Program-made: the position numbers and the translations under genes
The notes under the pieces: model-generated
The model's input: the letters and a program-made list of their open reading frames with translations, nothing else
Database searches by the model: none
Told to the model about the DNA's origin: nothing
Assembly (NCBI GenBank): GCA_944739405.2
Contig: OX123209.2
Location: forward strand, 7,633,217 to 7,697,216
DNA length: 64,000 bases
From: Euclidia mi
Lineage: Eukaryota > Arthropoda > Insecta > Lepidoptera > Erebidae
Direction of reading: 5' to 3'
Shown: piece by piece, positions 54,884-64,000 of the stretch
How the letters are laid out: every line of letters begins with the position of its first letter
Position numbering within the stretch: position 1 is the first letter of the stretch

Positions 54884-55286
54884 GCCGTGTGGTTGACGGC
54901 ATAGAATACCAGTGTCACCACCCCCTATCATCCCGTGGGTGTCGTAAGAGGCGACTAAGGGATAACACGATGCAAATACCATCTTTGCGTAGAGACGGAA
55001 AACTCGACATCAAAACCTATACGACTGCCTCGTTGGTCTCGCGGCATAAATGTGCGCGTGGGATCAGGAGGTCCCGGGTTCGATTCCTGGGTCGGGCAGT
55101 GCTATTGGGTTTTTCTGTCACGAAATTCTCAGTAGCAGCGCGGAGTCTGGAAATGTGCCCGGTACGGCAATAGGCTCGCCCCTTATTACGTGGGACCAAA
55201 GTATATATTGCGAAAAGTGGGTGTAGGAATACACCTCTGCCTACCCCTTCAGGGAAAAAAGGCGTGACGTTATGTATGTATGTATG
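54884..55286 (+). mobile_element. tRNA-derived SINE with 12-bp target duplication
   Basis: TATAAAAGTTAT at 54871-54882 and 55287-55298. Head GCCGTGTGGTTGACGGC, then GTCGTAAGAGGCGACTAAGG. A tRNA-like core has GCCTCGTTGGTCTCGCGG and B box GGTTCGATTCC. Body GCAATAGGCTCGCCCC. Tail CTCTGCCTACCCCTTCAGGG plus (TATG)n. The tail is shared with RTE. Confidence 0.9.
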
Positions 55287-55329
55287 TATAAAAGTTATAA
55301 ATATTATATACACTTAGCATAAATGTCAT

Positions 55330-55700
55330 GCTAATTAAATCCCAACATTTACGCGAACGAAGTCGCGGGAGCAGCTAGTCATTAATAATTTTAAATAGGC
55401 AAATTCTTCATGATCATCAATGGTTAAGTCAATACTGGCGATCTTGGCAGGAACATCATTACTAAAGTGTTTTAGGTGAGCAGAGGTCATTGGCCTACAT
55501 GTAATTTCTTGTACTTTAGGGATTGTATTAGTTTGAATAACAGCCATTTGCCCGCAGTGATCCGATGTCAAGTCAGTTAAAACAGCCTTACTTAAATAAA
55601 GAAAATTGCAAAAAACATTATCTAAGCATGTAGAAGAATGTGAGGTTATTCTGGTTGGTTCAGAGAACCAAAAATTTAATTAAATGACATAAATAAGCTA
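55330..55700 (-). pseudogene. LINE endonuclease fragment
   Basis: Minus coding FWFSEPTRITSHSSTCLDN and LTSDHCGQMAVIQTN, the C-terminal half of an APE endonuclease like that of the LINE at 12.2 kb (EPTRITSTTSTCIDN, SDHCGQ). The left edge carries CTAGCTGCTCCCGCGAC on minus. Confidence 0.65.
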
Positions 55701-55773
55701 GCTAACCTAGTGCAAATTGGTGATTTTCTAAAAAAAATACATTAAAATCGCCACAAACGATTATAGACTTCCT

Positions 55774-55925
55774 CGGGGAGATGGGCCTCGTTAGCCTTGG
55801 TTGGCAACCTGTCTAGGAGAAGGAAAACTCCGAAATTAAATCAAACGTTCGGGGAGATGGGCCTCGTTAGCCTTGGTTGGCAACCTGTCTAGGAGAAGGA
55901 AAACTCCGAAATGAAACCAACTTTC
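55774..55925 (+). repeat. RTE 5' UTR, two 76-bp tandem units
   Basis: CGGGGAGATGGGCCTCGTTA starts at 55774 and 55850. Tandem 5' repeats are usual for RTE elements, where they may act as promoter units. Confidence 0.9.
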
Positions 55926-56125
55926 AGGGAGCATACCCGACACAAAACCCCGATCTAAGGTGTAAACCGACACGTGCCGAGAAATTCGTGGCCAGAGGGT
56001 AAGCTGGTCGCAAACGGAGGGTGCCTGTGTTGGTGGTCACAGGGCACACGTGATATTCCGCCTTACCCCCGTAAAGTGCTCTATGGGGATGGACATTTAA
56101 AAACCCTAATTCTCGTGGAAACGCA

Positions 56126-59100
56126 ATGGGAACAATAAATAATATTTCCTCACACGGCGGCGACGCGGTTCACAACCCATCACGTCTCGTTTCCCGCGAG
56201 GGCGAAAAGCGGCCTACGGAGAGCAGGTTTGCAACATTGAATGTTGGAGGAGGAATGAACGGCAAATTGGATGAAGTATGTCAGATGATGGATGATAGAA
56301 AGAATGATGTTCTTTGTGTGAATGAAACAAAAAGAAAAGGGTGTGAAACCACCAAGCATGGTGCATATACGGCGTATTGGTCTGGGGTAGATAGTACCAC
56401 CAGAGCCTGTAAGGGAGTTGGTGTAATACTGTCTGCGCGAATGAATGAGTGTGTAAAAGAGTTTGAATGTGTAAATGCTAAGCTACTGTGAATGAGAATG
56501 AAAGTAGGACCTACTCGTCTCTTTATTGTGGGGGTGTACGCCCCAGTCAATATAGTTACGGGTATGTCACAACATGAGTGAGACGAAAGGCAGGAGTTTT
56601 GGGAGAGTTTAAGAGAGATTTTGACGAACTGCAAGAATAATGAAAGATTGATCTTGTTAGGGGATTTCAATGGATGGGTGGGAGTAAAGCGAGATGGATT
56701 TGAAAGGGTGTTAGGTGCATTTGGTGATGAGAGTGTGAACAGAACACAGACCACCTCTTGGTGTTGAGCCGGACAAGTGGGCTCTTTAAAGGATGGCGAC
56801 ACCGAGAGCGTAATGAAAATAGGGTCTTGGAAAGAATTAAGGTAGAAAATCTACAAGAGAAAGATGTGAAAGATGAGTATAAACGAAGATTGATAGCAAA
56901 ATTTGAGAGGTTCGATTGCATAAATGATATGGAAGAATTATGGCAGGCCTTTAAAGAAGAGGTAGTATGTGTAGCGTCTGAAGTATGTGGTGTGATCAAG
57001 AGAAGGAAAATACGAAAGGTTAAGAATACATGGTGGGACAAGGATGTACAATCAGCAGTGTCAGAGAAGAAGAAAGCTTGGTCAGATTGGTTGGCTGCCA
57101 GAGCAAATGAAAGAATGGGAAAAGCAACGAGTGAAGACATTGATGAAGCAACAAAGGAGTTTGTTAGGTCAAAAAGAATAGTGAAAGAAATGGTTAAAAG
57201 GAAAAAAGAGGAAAAGAAAGATAAGTTTGATAGCAGATTATCTGACGATTTCCAGAGGAACATTAAGTTTTTCTGGAAATCCGTTCGTGCAGTTCTAGGA
57301 AGAACTCAATCGTCAGAACACACATCCATCAGAGACGAGAATGGAAAGATAGTAAATGATGAATCGTGCGTGCTGAAGAGATGGAAAGAGTATTTTGAAA
57401 GTTTATTTGAAAGATCGGCGATAGAGACACCGATAGCTGAAATGAATGGTAACGATAGCAATGATGAAAGCGTTATTGGCGTGGATGAGATCGTGAAGGA
57501 ACTGGGAAGTATGAAAGTAGGTAAGGCTGCAGGATATGATAGGATTACAGTCGAAATGCTGAAGGCTGGACAGGGCATCATAGTTGGTCAGTTGCAGCGG
57601 TTATATAACTTGTGCTGGAGCACCGGCCGAGTACCTAATGACTGGGCCACAGCTGTAGTTGTGCCTCTTTATAAAGGAAAAGGCTCGAAACAAGACTGCA
57701 AAAACTATAGAGGCATTAGCCTTCTGAGCATTGTTGGCAAATTGTATGCGAAGGTACTGATTGAAAGAGTTATGGAAGTAACCGACAAGAAAATATGGGA
57801 TGTACAAGCGGGATTCCGAAAGGGTATGGGATGCATAGATCAGGTTTTTTCCTTGCGAAGCATAGTCAAAAAGTTTTTGGCCAAAGGTCAAAAGGTCTAT
57901 TGCGCATTCGTGGATTTGGAAAAGGCTTACGATAAAGTGGTGAGGAATGAAATGTGGTCGGTGCTGTCAATGAATGGGGTAGACAGCAGCCTCATTCGAG
58001 CTCTGAAATCCCTTTATGAGGATTCTAGAGCTTGTGTGAGGATAAACGGGGCATACACTGACTGGTTTACCATCGAGAAAGGTGTAAGACAGGGATGTGT
58101 AGCGTCGCCGTGGCTGTTTAACCTCTTCATGGATAGTTATTTGCAAGATTTAAAACTAAATAGACATATATAAATAAACTAAATAGTGACTGCGGATTAA
58201 GGATGAATGGGTTACTCGTCAAATGCCTCCTTACTAATAATATCCTTACTAGTAATACTTGCACCTCCAGCGGAGGAGTTGCAGGAGATAGTAGCAATCA
58301 TGCATGGTGCGTTAGAGAGGAAAGGAATGAAAGTGAATGTAAGAAAAACGAAAGTTATGGTTTTTGAAAAGGAGGAATGCGTTACGGCTTGTAATGTTTT
58401 GATCGATGGACAGCGAGTGGAACAAGTGAATGAGTTTGTTTACTTATGTACGTTGTTTACAAGAGATGGTAAGAATGAAGAAGATAATAATTTCTTGGGT
58501 TTACGCGAATGTTACACATTGAAATTAAACTACAGTTTACGGATTTTATCGCGTTATATTACTTTCACTGGTTATTTGTTATTACATTTATATTAGACAA
58601 ATATCACCTCAGTCTGCCGTGAACATGAATCCTATAAAGAATTCGAAACGTCGGCTAGTAATAAAAATGTAGTTTCAAGATCTTTCGGTTTAAATGTAAT
58701 AACAAATAACCAGTGAAAGTAATATAACGCGATAAAATCCGTAAACTGTAGTTTAATTTCAAAATGAAGAAGATATTGAAAGGAGAGTTAATGCAGGTAA
58801 TAGTGTGAATGGAGCTCTGAAAGCGTTTATGAACAGTCAAAACGTGTCCAAAAAGGCACGTTTGGCTGTACATAGAGGCGTGTTAGTGCCTACCCTTATG
58901 TATGGTAGTGAAAGTTGGGTATGGCAGAAGAGATTTTAAAAAGTAAAATAAATGCTGTAGAAATGAGAGCACTGAGAAGTATGTGTGGTGTGTCTTTGAC
59001 CGACAGAGTAAAGAATTGTGTGATACGAGAGTGGTGTGGGGTAAAAGAAGATGTAGTGACAAGCATTGAGAAAGGCATGTTAAGATGGTTTGGGCACATG

Positions 59101-59340
59101 GAGAGGATGGATGACGATAGACTGACAAAGAAGATATATAAGGCAAGTGTGAATGGAACAGGACAAAGGGGAAGACCTAGGCGGACGTTCTCTGACCAGA
59201 TTGGACACATCCTGAAAAAACGACAGGTCAGAAGTACCACAGAAGAGCATGCATGAGAAACTTGATGGGAGTGAATGAAGCAAGAGAGGTATGTCAGGAT
59301 CGTTGCAAATGGCGTTCCATGGTCTCTACCTACCCCTCCG
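56126..59340 (+). pseudogene. RTE endonuclease and reverse transcriptase, copy 1
   Basis: Starts MGTINNISSHGG. APE domain: RFATLNVGGGMNGK, VLCVNETKRKG, IVGVYAPV, LLGDFNGWVG. In-frame TGA at 56489 and 56576. An internal deletion after DESVN (56742) removes about 50 residues that survive at 52620-52770. RT in one open frame of 471 codons (56758-58173): VVVPLYKGKGSKQDCKNYRGISLL, QAGFRKGMGCIDQ, FVDLEKAYDKV, GVRQGCVASPWLF. The catalytic YADD region is replaced by an imperfect duplication at 58229-58258, so the enzyme is dead. The C-terminus (GMLRWFGHMERMDDDRL) follows an inserted inverted-repeat element at 58487-58762. Confidence 0.92.
58487..58762. mobile_element. Inverted-repeat insert with 70-bp perfect arms
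   Basis: 58521-58590 is the exact reverse complement of 58691-58760, with a 100-bp spacer. AATGAAGAAGATA flanks it (58474-58486, 58763-58775). A unique 34-bp piece precedes the left arm. A 13-bp duplication suggests target-primed insertion rather than a cut-and-paste MITE. Confidence 0.9.
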
Positions 59341-59477
59341 GGAAACAGGCGTGAGTCTATGTATGTATGTTCTATGTGAAGGTGGTAAAACAGTTAATAT
59401 TGTGTATAAAGAATTTCTCTAAGGATTAATATACATATAAAAGTTATTAGGTATATAATATACATATAAAAGTTATT

Positions 59478-59880
59478 GCCGTGTGGTTGACGGCATAGAA
59501 TACCAGTGTCACCACCCCCTATCATCCCGTGGGTGTCGTAAGAGGCGACTAAGGGATAACACGATGCAAATACCATCTTTGCGTAGAGACGGAAAACTCG
59601 ACATCAAAACCTATACGACTGCCTCGTTGGTCTCGCGGCATAAATGTGCGCGTGGGATCAGGAGGTCCCGGGTTCGATTCCTGGGTCGGGCAGTGCTATT
59701 GGGTTTTTCTGTCACGAAATTCTCAGTAGCAGCGCGGAGTCTGGAAATGTGCCCGGTACGGCAATAGGCTCGCCCCTTATTACGTGGGACCAAAGTATAT
59801 ATTGCGAAAAGTGGGTGTAGGAATACACCTCTGCCTACCCCTTCAGGGAAAAAAGGCGTGACGTTATGTATGTATGTATG
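59478..59880 (+). mobile_element. SINE in unit 2
   Basis: Duplicate of 54884-55286 at +4,594, including its target repeats. Confidence 0.95.
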
Positions 59881-59923
59881 TATAAAAGTTATAAATATTA
59901 TATACACTTAGCATAAATGTCAT

Positions 59924-60294
59924 GCTAATTAAATCCCAACATTTACGCGAACGAAGTCGCGGGAGCAGCTAGTCATTAATAATTTTAAATAGGCAAATTC
60001 TTCATGATCATCAATGGTTAAGTCAATACTGGCGATCTTGGCAGGAACATCATTACTAAAGTGTTTTAGGTGAGCAGAGGTCATTGGCCTACATGTAATT
60101 TCTTGTACTTTAGGGATTGTATTAGTTTGAATAACAGCCATTTGCCCGCAGTGATCCGATGTCAAGTCAGTTAAAACAGCCTTACTTAAATAAAGAAAAT
60201 TGCAAAAAACATTATCTAAGCATGTAGAAGAATGTGAGGTTATTCTGGTTGGTTCAGAGAACCAAAAATTTAATTAAATGACATAAATAAGCTA
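59924..60294 (-). pseudogene. LINE endonuclease fragment in unit 2
   Basis: Duplicate of 55330-55700. Confidence 0.65.
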
Positions 60295-60719
60295 GCTAAC
60301 CTAGTGCAAATTGGTGATTTTCTAAAAAAAATACATTAAAATCGCCACAAACGATTATAGACTTCCTCGGGGAGATGGGCCTCGTTAGCCTTGGTTGGCA
60401 ACCTGTCTAGGAGAAGGAAAACTCCGAAATTAAATCAAACGTTCGGGGAGATGGGCCTCGTTAGCCTTGGTTGGCAACCTGTCTAGGAGAAGGAAAACTC
60501 CGAAATTAAACCAACTTTCAGGGAGCATACCCGACACAAAACCCCGATCTAAGGTGTAAACCGACACGTGCCGAGAAATTCGTGGCCAGAGGGTAAGCTG
60601 GTCGCAAACGGAGGGTGCCTGTGTTGGTGGTCACAGGGCACACGTGATATTCCGCCTTACCCCCGTAAAGTGCTCTATGGGGATGGACATTTAAAAACCC
60701 TAATTCTCGTGGAAACGCA

Positions 60720-63700
60720 ATGGGAACAATAAATAATATTTCCTCACACGGCGGCGACGCGGTTCACAACCCATCACGTCTCGTTTCCCGCGAGGGCGAA
60801 AAGCGGCCTACGGAGAGCAGGTTTGCAACATTGAATGTTGGAGGAGGAATGAACGGCAAATTGGATGAAGTATGTCAGATGATGGATGATAGAAAGAATG
60901 ATGTTCTTTGTGTGAATGAAACAAAAAGAAAAGGGTGTGAAACCACCAAGCATGGTGCATATACGGCGTATTGGTCTGGGGTAGATAGTACCACCAGAGC
61001 CTGTAAGGGAGTTGGTGTAATACTGTCTGCGCGAATGAATGAGTGTGTAAAAGAGTTTGAATGTGTAAATGCTAAGCTACTGTGAATGAGAATGAAAGTA
61101 GGACCTACTCGTCTCTTTATTGTGGGGGTGTACGCCCCAGTCAATATAGTTACGGGTATGTCACAACATGAGTGAGACGAAAGGCAGGAGTTTTGGGAGA
61201 GTTTAAGAGAGATTTTGACGAACTGCAAGAATAATGAAAGATTGATCTTGTTAGGGGATTTCAATGGATGGGTGGGAGTAAAGCGAGATGGATTTGAAAG
61301 GGTGTTAGGTGCATTTGGTGATGAGAGTGTGAACAGAACACAGACCACCTCTTGGTGTTGAGCCGGACAAGTGGGCTCTTTAAAGGATGGCGACACCGAG
61401 AGCGTAATGAAAATAGGGTCTTGGAAAGAATTAAGGTAGAAAATCTACAAGAGAAAGATGTGAAAGATGAGTATAAACGAAGATTGATAGCAAAATTTGA
61501 GAGGTTCGATTGCATAAATGATATGGAAGAATTATGGCAGGCCTTTAAAGAAGAGGTAGTATGTGTAGCGTCTGAAGTATGTGGTGTGATCAAGAGAAGG
61601 AAAATACGAAAGGTTAAGAATACATGGTGGGACAAGGATGTACAATCAGCAGTGTCAGAGAAGAAGAAAGCTTGGTCAGATTGGTTGGCTGCCAGAGCAA
61701 ATGAAAGAATGGGAAAAGCAACGAGTGAAGACATTGATGAAGCAACAAAGGAGTTTGTTAGGTCAAAAAGAATAGTGAAAGAAATGGTTAAAAGGAAAAA
61801 AGAGGAAAAGAAAGATAAGTTTGATAGCAGATTATCTGACGATTTCCAGAGGAACATTAAGTTTTTCTGGAAATCCGTTCGTGCAGTTCTAGGAAGAACT
61901 CAATCGTCAGAACACACATCCATCAGAGACGAGAATGGAAAGATAGTAAATGATGAATCGTGCGTGCTGAAGAGATGGAAAGAGTATTTTGAAAGTTTAT
62001 TTGAAAGATCGGCGATAGAGACACCGATAGCTGAAATGAATGGTAACGATAGCAATGATGAAAGCGTTATTGGCGTGGATGAGATCGTGAAGGAACTGGG
62101 AAGTATGAAAGTAGGTAAGGCTGCAGGATATGATAGGATTACAGTCGAAATGCTGAAGGCTGGACAGGGCATCATAGTTGGTCAGTTGCAGCGGTTATAT
62201 AACTTGTGCTGGAGCACCGGCCGAGTACCTAATGACTGGGCCACAGCTGTAGTTGTGCCTCTTTATAAAGGAAAAGGCTCGAAACAAGACTGCAAAAACT
62301 ATAGAGGCATTAGCCTTCTGAGCATTGTTGGCAAATTGTATGCGAAGGTACTGATTGAAAGAGTTATGGAAGTAACCGACAAGAAAATATGGGATGTACA
62401 AGCGGGATTCCGAAAGGGTATGGGATGCATAGATCAGGTTTTTTCCTTGCGAAGCATAGTCAAAAAGTTTTTGGCCAAAGGTCAAAAGGTCTATTGCGCA
62501 TTCGTGGATTTGGAAAAGGCTTACGATAAAGTGGTGAGGAATGAAATGTGGTCGGTGCTGTCAATGAATGGGGTAGACAGCAGCCTCATTCGAGCTCTGA
62601 AATCCCTTTATGAGGATTCTAGAGCTTGTGTGAGGATAAACGGGGCATACACTGACTGGTTTACCATCGAGAAAGGTGTAAGACAGGGATGTGTAGCGTC
62701 GCCGTGGCTGTTTAACCTCTTCATGGATAGTTATTTGCAAGATTTAAAACTAAATAGACATATATAAATAAACTAAATAGTGACTGCGGATTAAGGATGA
62801 ATGGGTTACTCGTCAAATGCCTCCTTACTAATAATATCCTTACTAGTAATACTTGCACCTCCAGCGGAGGAGTTGCAGGAGATAGTAGCAATCATGCATG
62901 GTGCGTTAGAGAGGAAAGGAATGAAAGTGAATGTAAGAAAAACGAAAGTTATGGTTTTTGAAAAGGAGGAATGCGTTACGGCTTGTAATGTTTTGATCGA
63001 TGGACAGCGAGTGGAACAAGTGAATGAGTTTGTTTACTTATGTACGTTGTTTACAAGAGATGGTAAGAATGAAGAAGATAATAATTTCTTGGGTTTACGC
63101 GAATGTTACACATTGAAATTAAACTACAGTTTACGGATTTTATCGCGTTATATTACTTTCACTGGTTATTTGTTATTACATTTATATTAGACAAATATCA
63201 CCTCAGTCTGCCGTGAACATGAATCCTATAAAGAATTCGAAACGTCGGCTAGTAATAAAAATGTAGTTTCAAGATCTTTCGGTTTAAATGTAATAACAAA
63301 TAACCAGTGAAAGTAATATAACGCGATAAAATCCGTAAACTGTAGTTTAATTTCAAAATGAAGAAGATATTGAAAGGAGAGTTAATGCAGGTAATAGTGT
63401 GAATGGAGCTCTGAAAGCGTTTATGAACAGTCAAAACGTGTCCAAAAAGGCACGTTTGGCTGTACATAGAGGCGTGTTAGTGCCTACCCTTATGTATGGT
63501 AGTGAAAGTTGGGTATGGCAGAAGAGATTTTAAAAAGTAAAATAAATGCTGTAGAAATGAGAGCACTGAGAAGTATGTGTGGTGTGTCTTTGACCGACAG
63601 AGTAAAGAATTGTGTGATACGAGAGTGGTGTGGGGTAAAAGAAGATGTAGTGACAAGCATTGAGAAAGGCATGTTAAGATGGTTTGGGCACATGGAGAGG

Positions 63701-63952
63701 ATGGATGACGATAGACTGACAAAGAAGATATATAAGGCAAGTGTGAATGGAACAGGACAAAGGGGAAGACCTAGGCGGACGTTCTCTGACCAGATTGGAC
63801 ACATCCTGAAAAAACGACAAGTCAGAAGTACCCTTAACAGAAGAGCATGCATGAGAAACTTGATGGGAGTGAGTGAAGCAAGTGAGGTATGTCAGGATCG
63901 TTGCAAATGGCGTTCCGTAGTCTCTGCCTACCCCTCCGGGAAACAGGCGTGA
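60720..63952 (+). pseudogene. RTE endonuclease and reverse transcriptase, copy 2
   Basis: Same lesions as copy 1: two TGA codons, the endonuclease deletion, the lost YADD and the inverted-repeat insert (63081-63356). Predicted fragments are identical in both copies. Here the C-terminal frame is complete and ends RSVVSAYPSGKQA at 63952, whereas copy 1 has a frameshifted C-terminus after the junction. Shared lesions show that duplication followed inactivation. Confidence 0.92.
63081..63356. mobile_element. Inverted-repeat insert in unit 2
   Basis: Duplicate of 58487-58762; arms 63115-63184 and 63285-63354. Confidence 0.9.
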
Positions 63953-64000
63953 GTCTATGTATGTATGTATGTACTAGAAATTATGTGTTCTAAGACATCT

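Larger units (their letters stand above)
55774..59375 (+). mobile_element. RTE LINE, copy 1 (chimeric 3' end)
   Basis: Includes the 5' repeats, the coding remnant, an inserted inverted-repeat element and a (TATG)n tail. The 3' end after 59225 is of copy-X type, produced by recombination. Confidence 0.9.
54628..63815 (+). repeat. 4,594-bp tandem duplication (two units)
   Basis: Unit 1 is 54628-59221 and unit 2 is 59222-63815. Coding frames, SINE, LINE fragment and inverted-repeat insert recur at exactly +4,594. The only difference I found by eye is G55913 against T60507. Each unit contains flank, SINE, LINE piece and nearly all of an RTE element. Confidence 0.95.
60368..63975 (+). mobile_element. 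RTE LINE, copy 2 (parental 3' end)
   Basis: Repeats copy 1 through 63815. It then has its own 3' end with CCCTTAACAGAAGAGC and ends in (TATG)n at 63955-63973. Confidence 0.92.

Noticed and set aside
55020..55110. tRNA gene candidate with good A and B boxes
   Set aside because: Part of a SINE with target duplication and RTE-type tail; also duplicated at 59614-59704.
56281..57263. Minus-strand frames of 173 and 198 codons (and copies at 60875-61857)
   Set aside because: Antisense shadows of the RTE coding strand; low-complexity Ser/Phe composition and no motif.

Overview
This window is eukaryotic and almost certainly from a moth or butterfly (Lepidoptera). The evidence is indirect. The tRNA-derived SINEs, RTE-type LINEs with (TATG)n tails, an R1-like LINE, runs rich in GGTACCTA, and piggyBac, Tc1, Harbinger, MULE and P-type transposases together match what is known of lepidopteran genomes. 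I see no bacterial operons, no rRNA, no convincing tRNA gene and no complete host protein-coding gene. One short candidate host exon (secreted protein, minus strand, 25856-26023) is the best non-transposon coding signal.

Layout. 1-9.1 kb: a decayed Harbinger element (transposase on minus at 178-830, MADF gene on plus from 8254) that appears split by later insertions: a LINE tail, a short TIR element, a young non-autonomous LTR element (1635-6714) whose interior holds four tandem-repeat arrays, a probable solo LTR and a LINE fragment. 10-16.3 kb: a nearly complete LINE with ORF1 and ORF2, broken by one nonsense codon and by an R1-like fragment. 16.8-24.7 kb: relics of two MULE transposases, a second Harbinger pair, a P-like transposase, several SINEs and an RTE 3' end. 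25-32.6 kb: repeats, the candidate host exon, a P-like transposase with a THAP-like exon far upstream, and a GGTACCTA-rich stretch. 32.65-38.56 kb: a full-length Ty3/gypsy retrotransposon with identical-looking LTRs, GTAT target duplication and a canonical GGGAAAC frameshift site between gag and pol. 38.6-46.2 kb: LINE and SINE pieces, an apparently intact Tc1 element, and a piggyBac element inserted cleanly into a SINE. 46.7-51.9 kb: a degraded gypsy element holding a solo LTR and a small membrane-protein ORF, beside a second gypsy integrase relic. 52.5-64 kb: RTE LINE fragments and an almost perfect 4,594-bp tandem duplication whose recombination junction can be read within four bases.

The genes are selfish elements and do not form a host pathway. 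Two interactions are visible. The SINEs end in the same 3' tail as the RTE LINE, which suggests that they borrow RTE reverse transcriptase. RTE 3' ends also served as the homology for unequal crossing over. A recurring oddity is a set of six near-perfect short-loop hairpins in decayed elements. One of them can be shown, from sister copies in this window, to be a templated inverted insertion.
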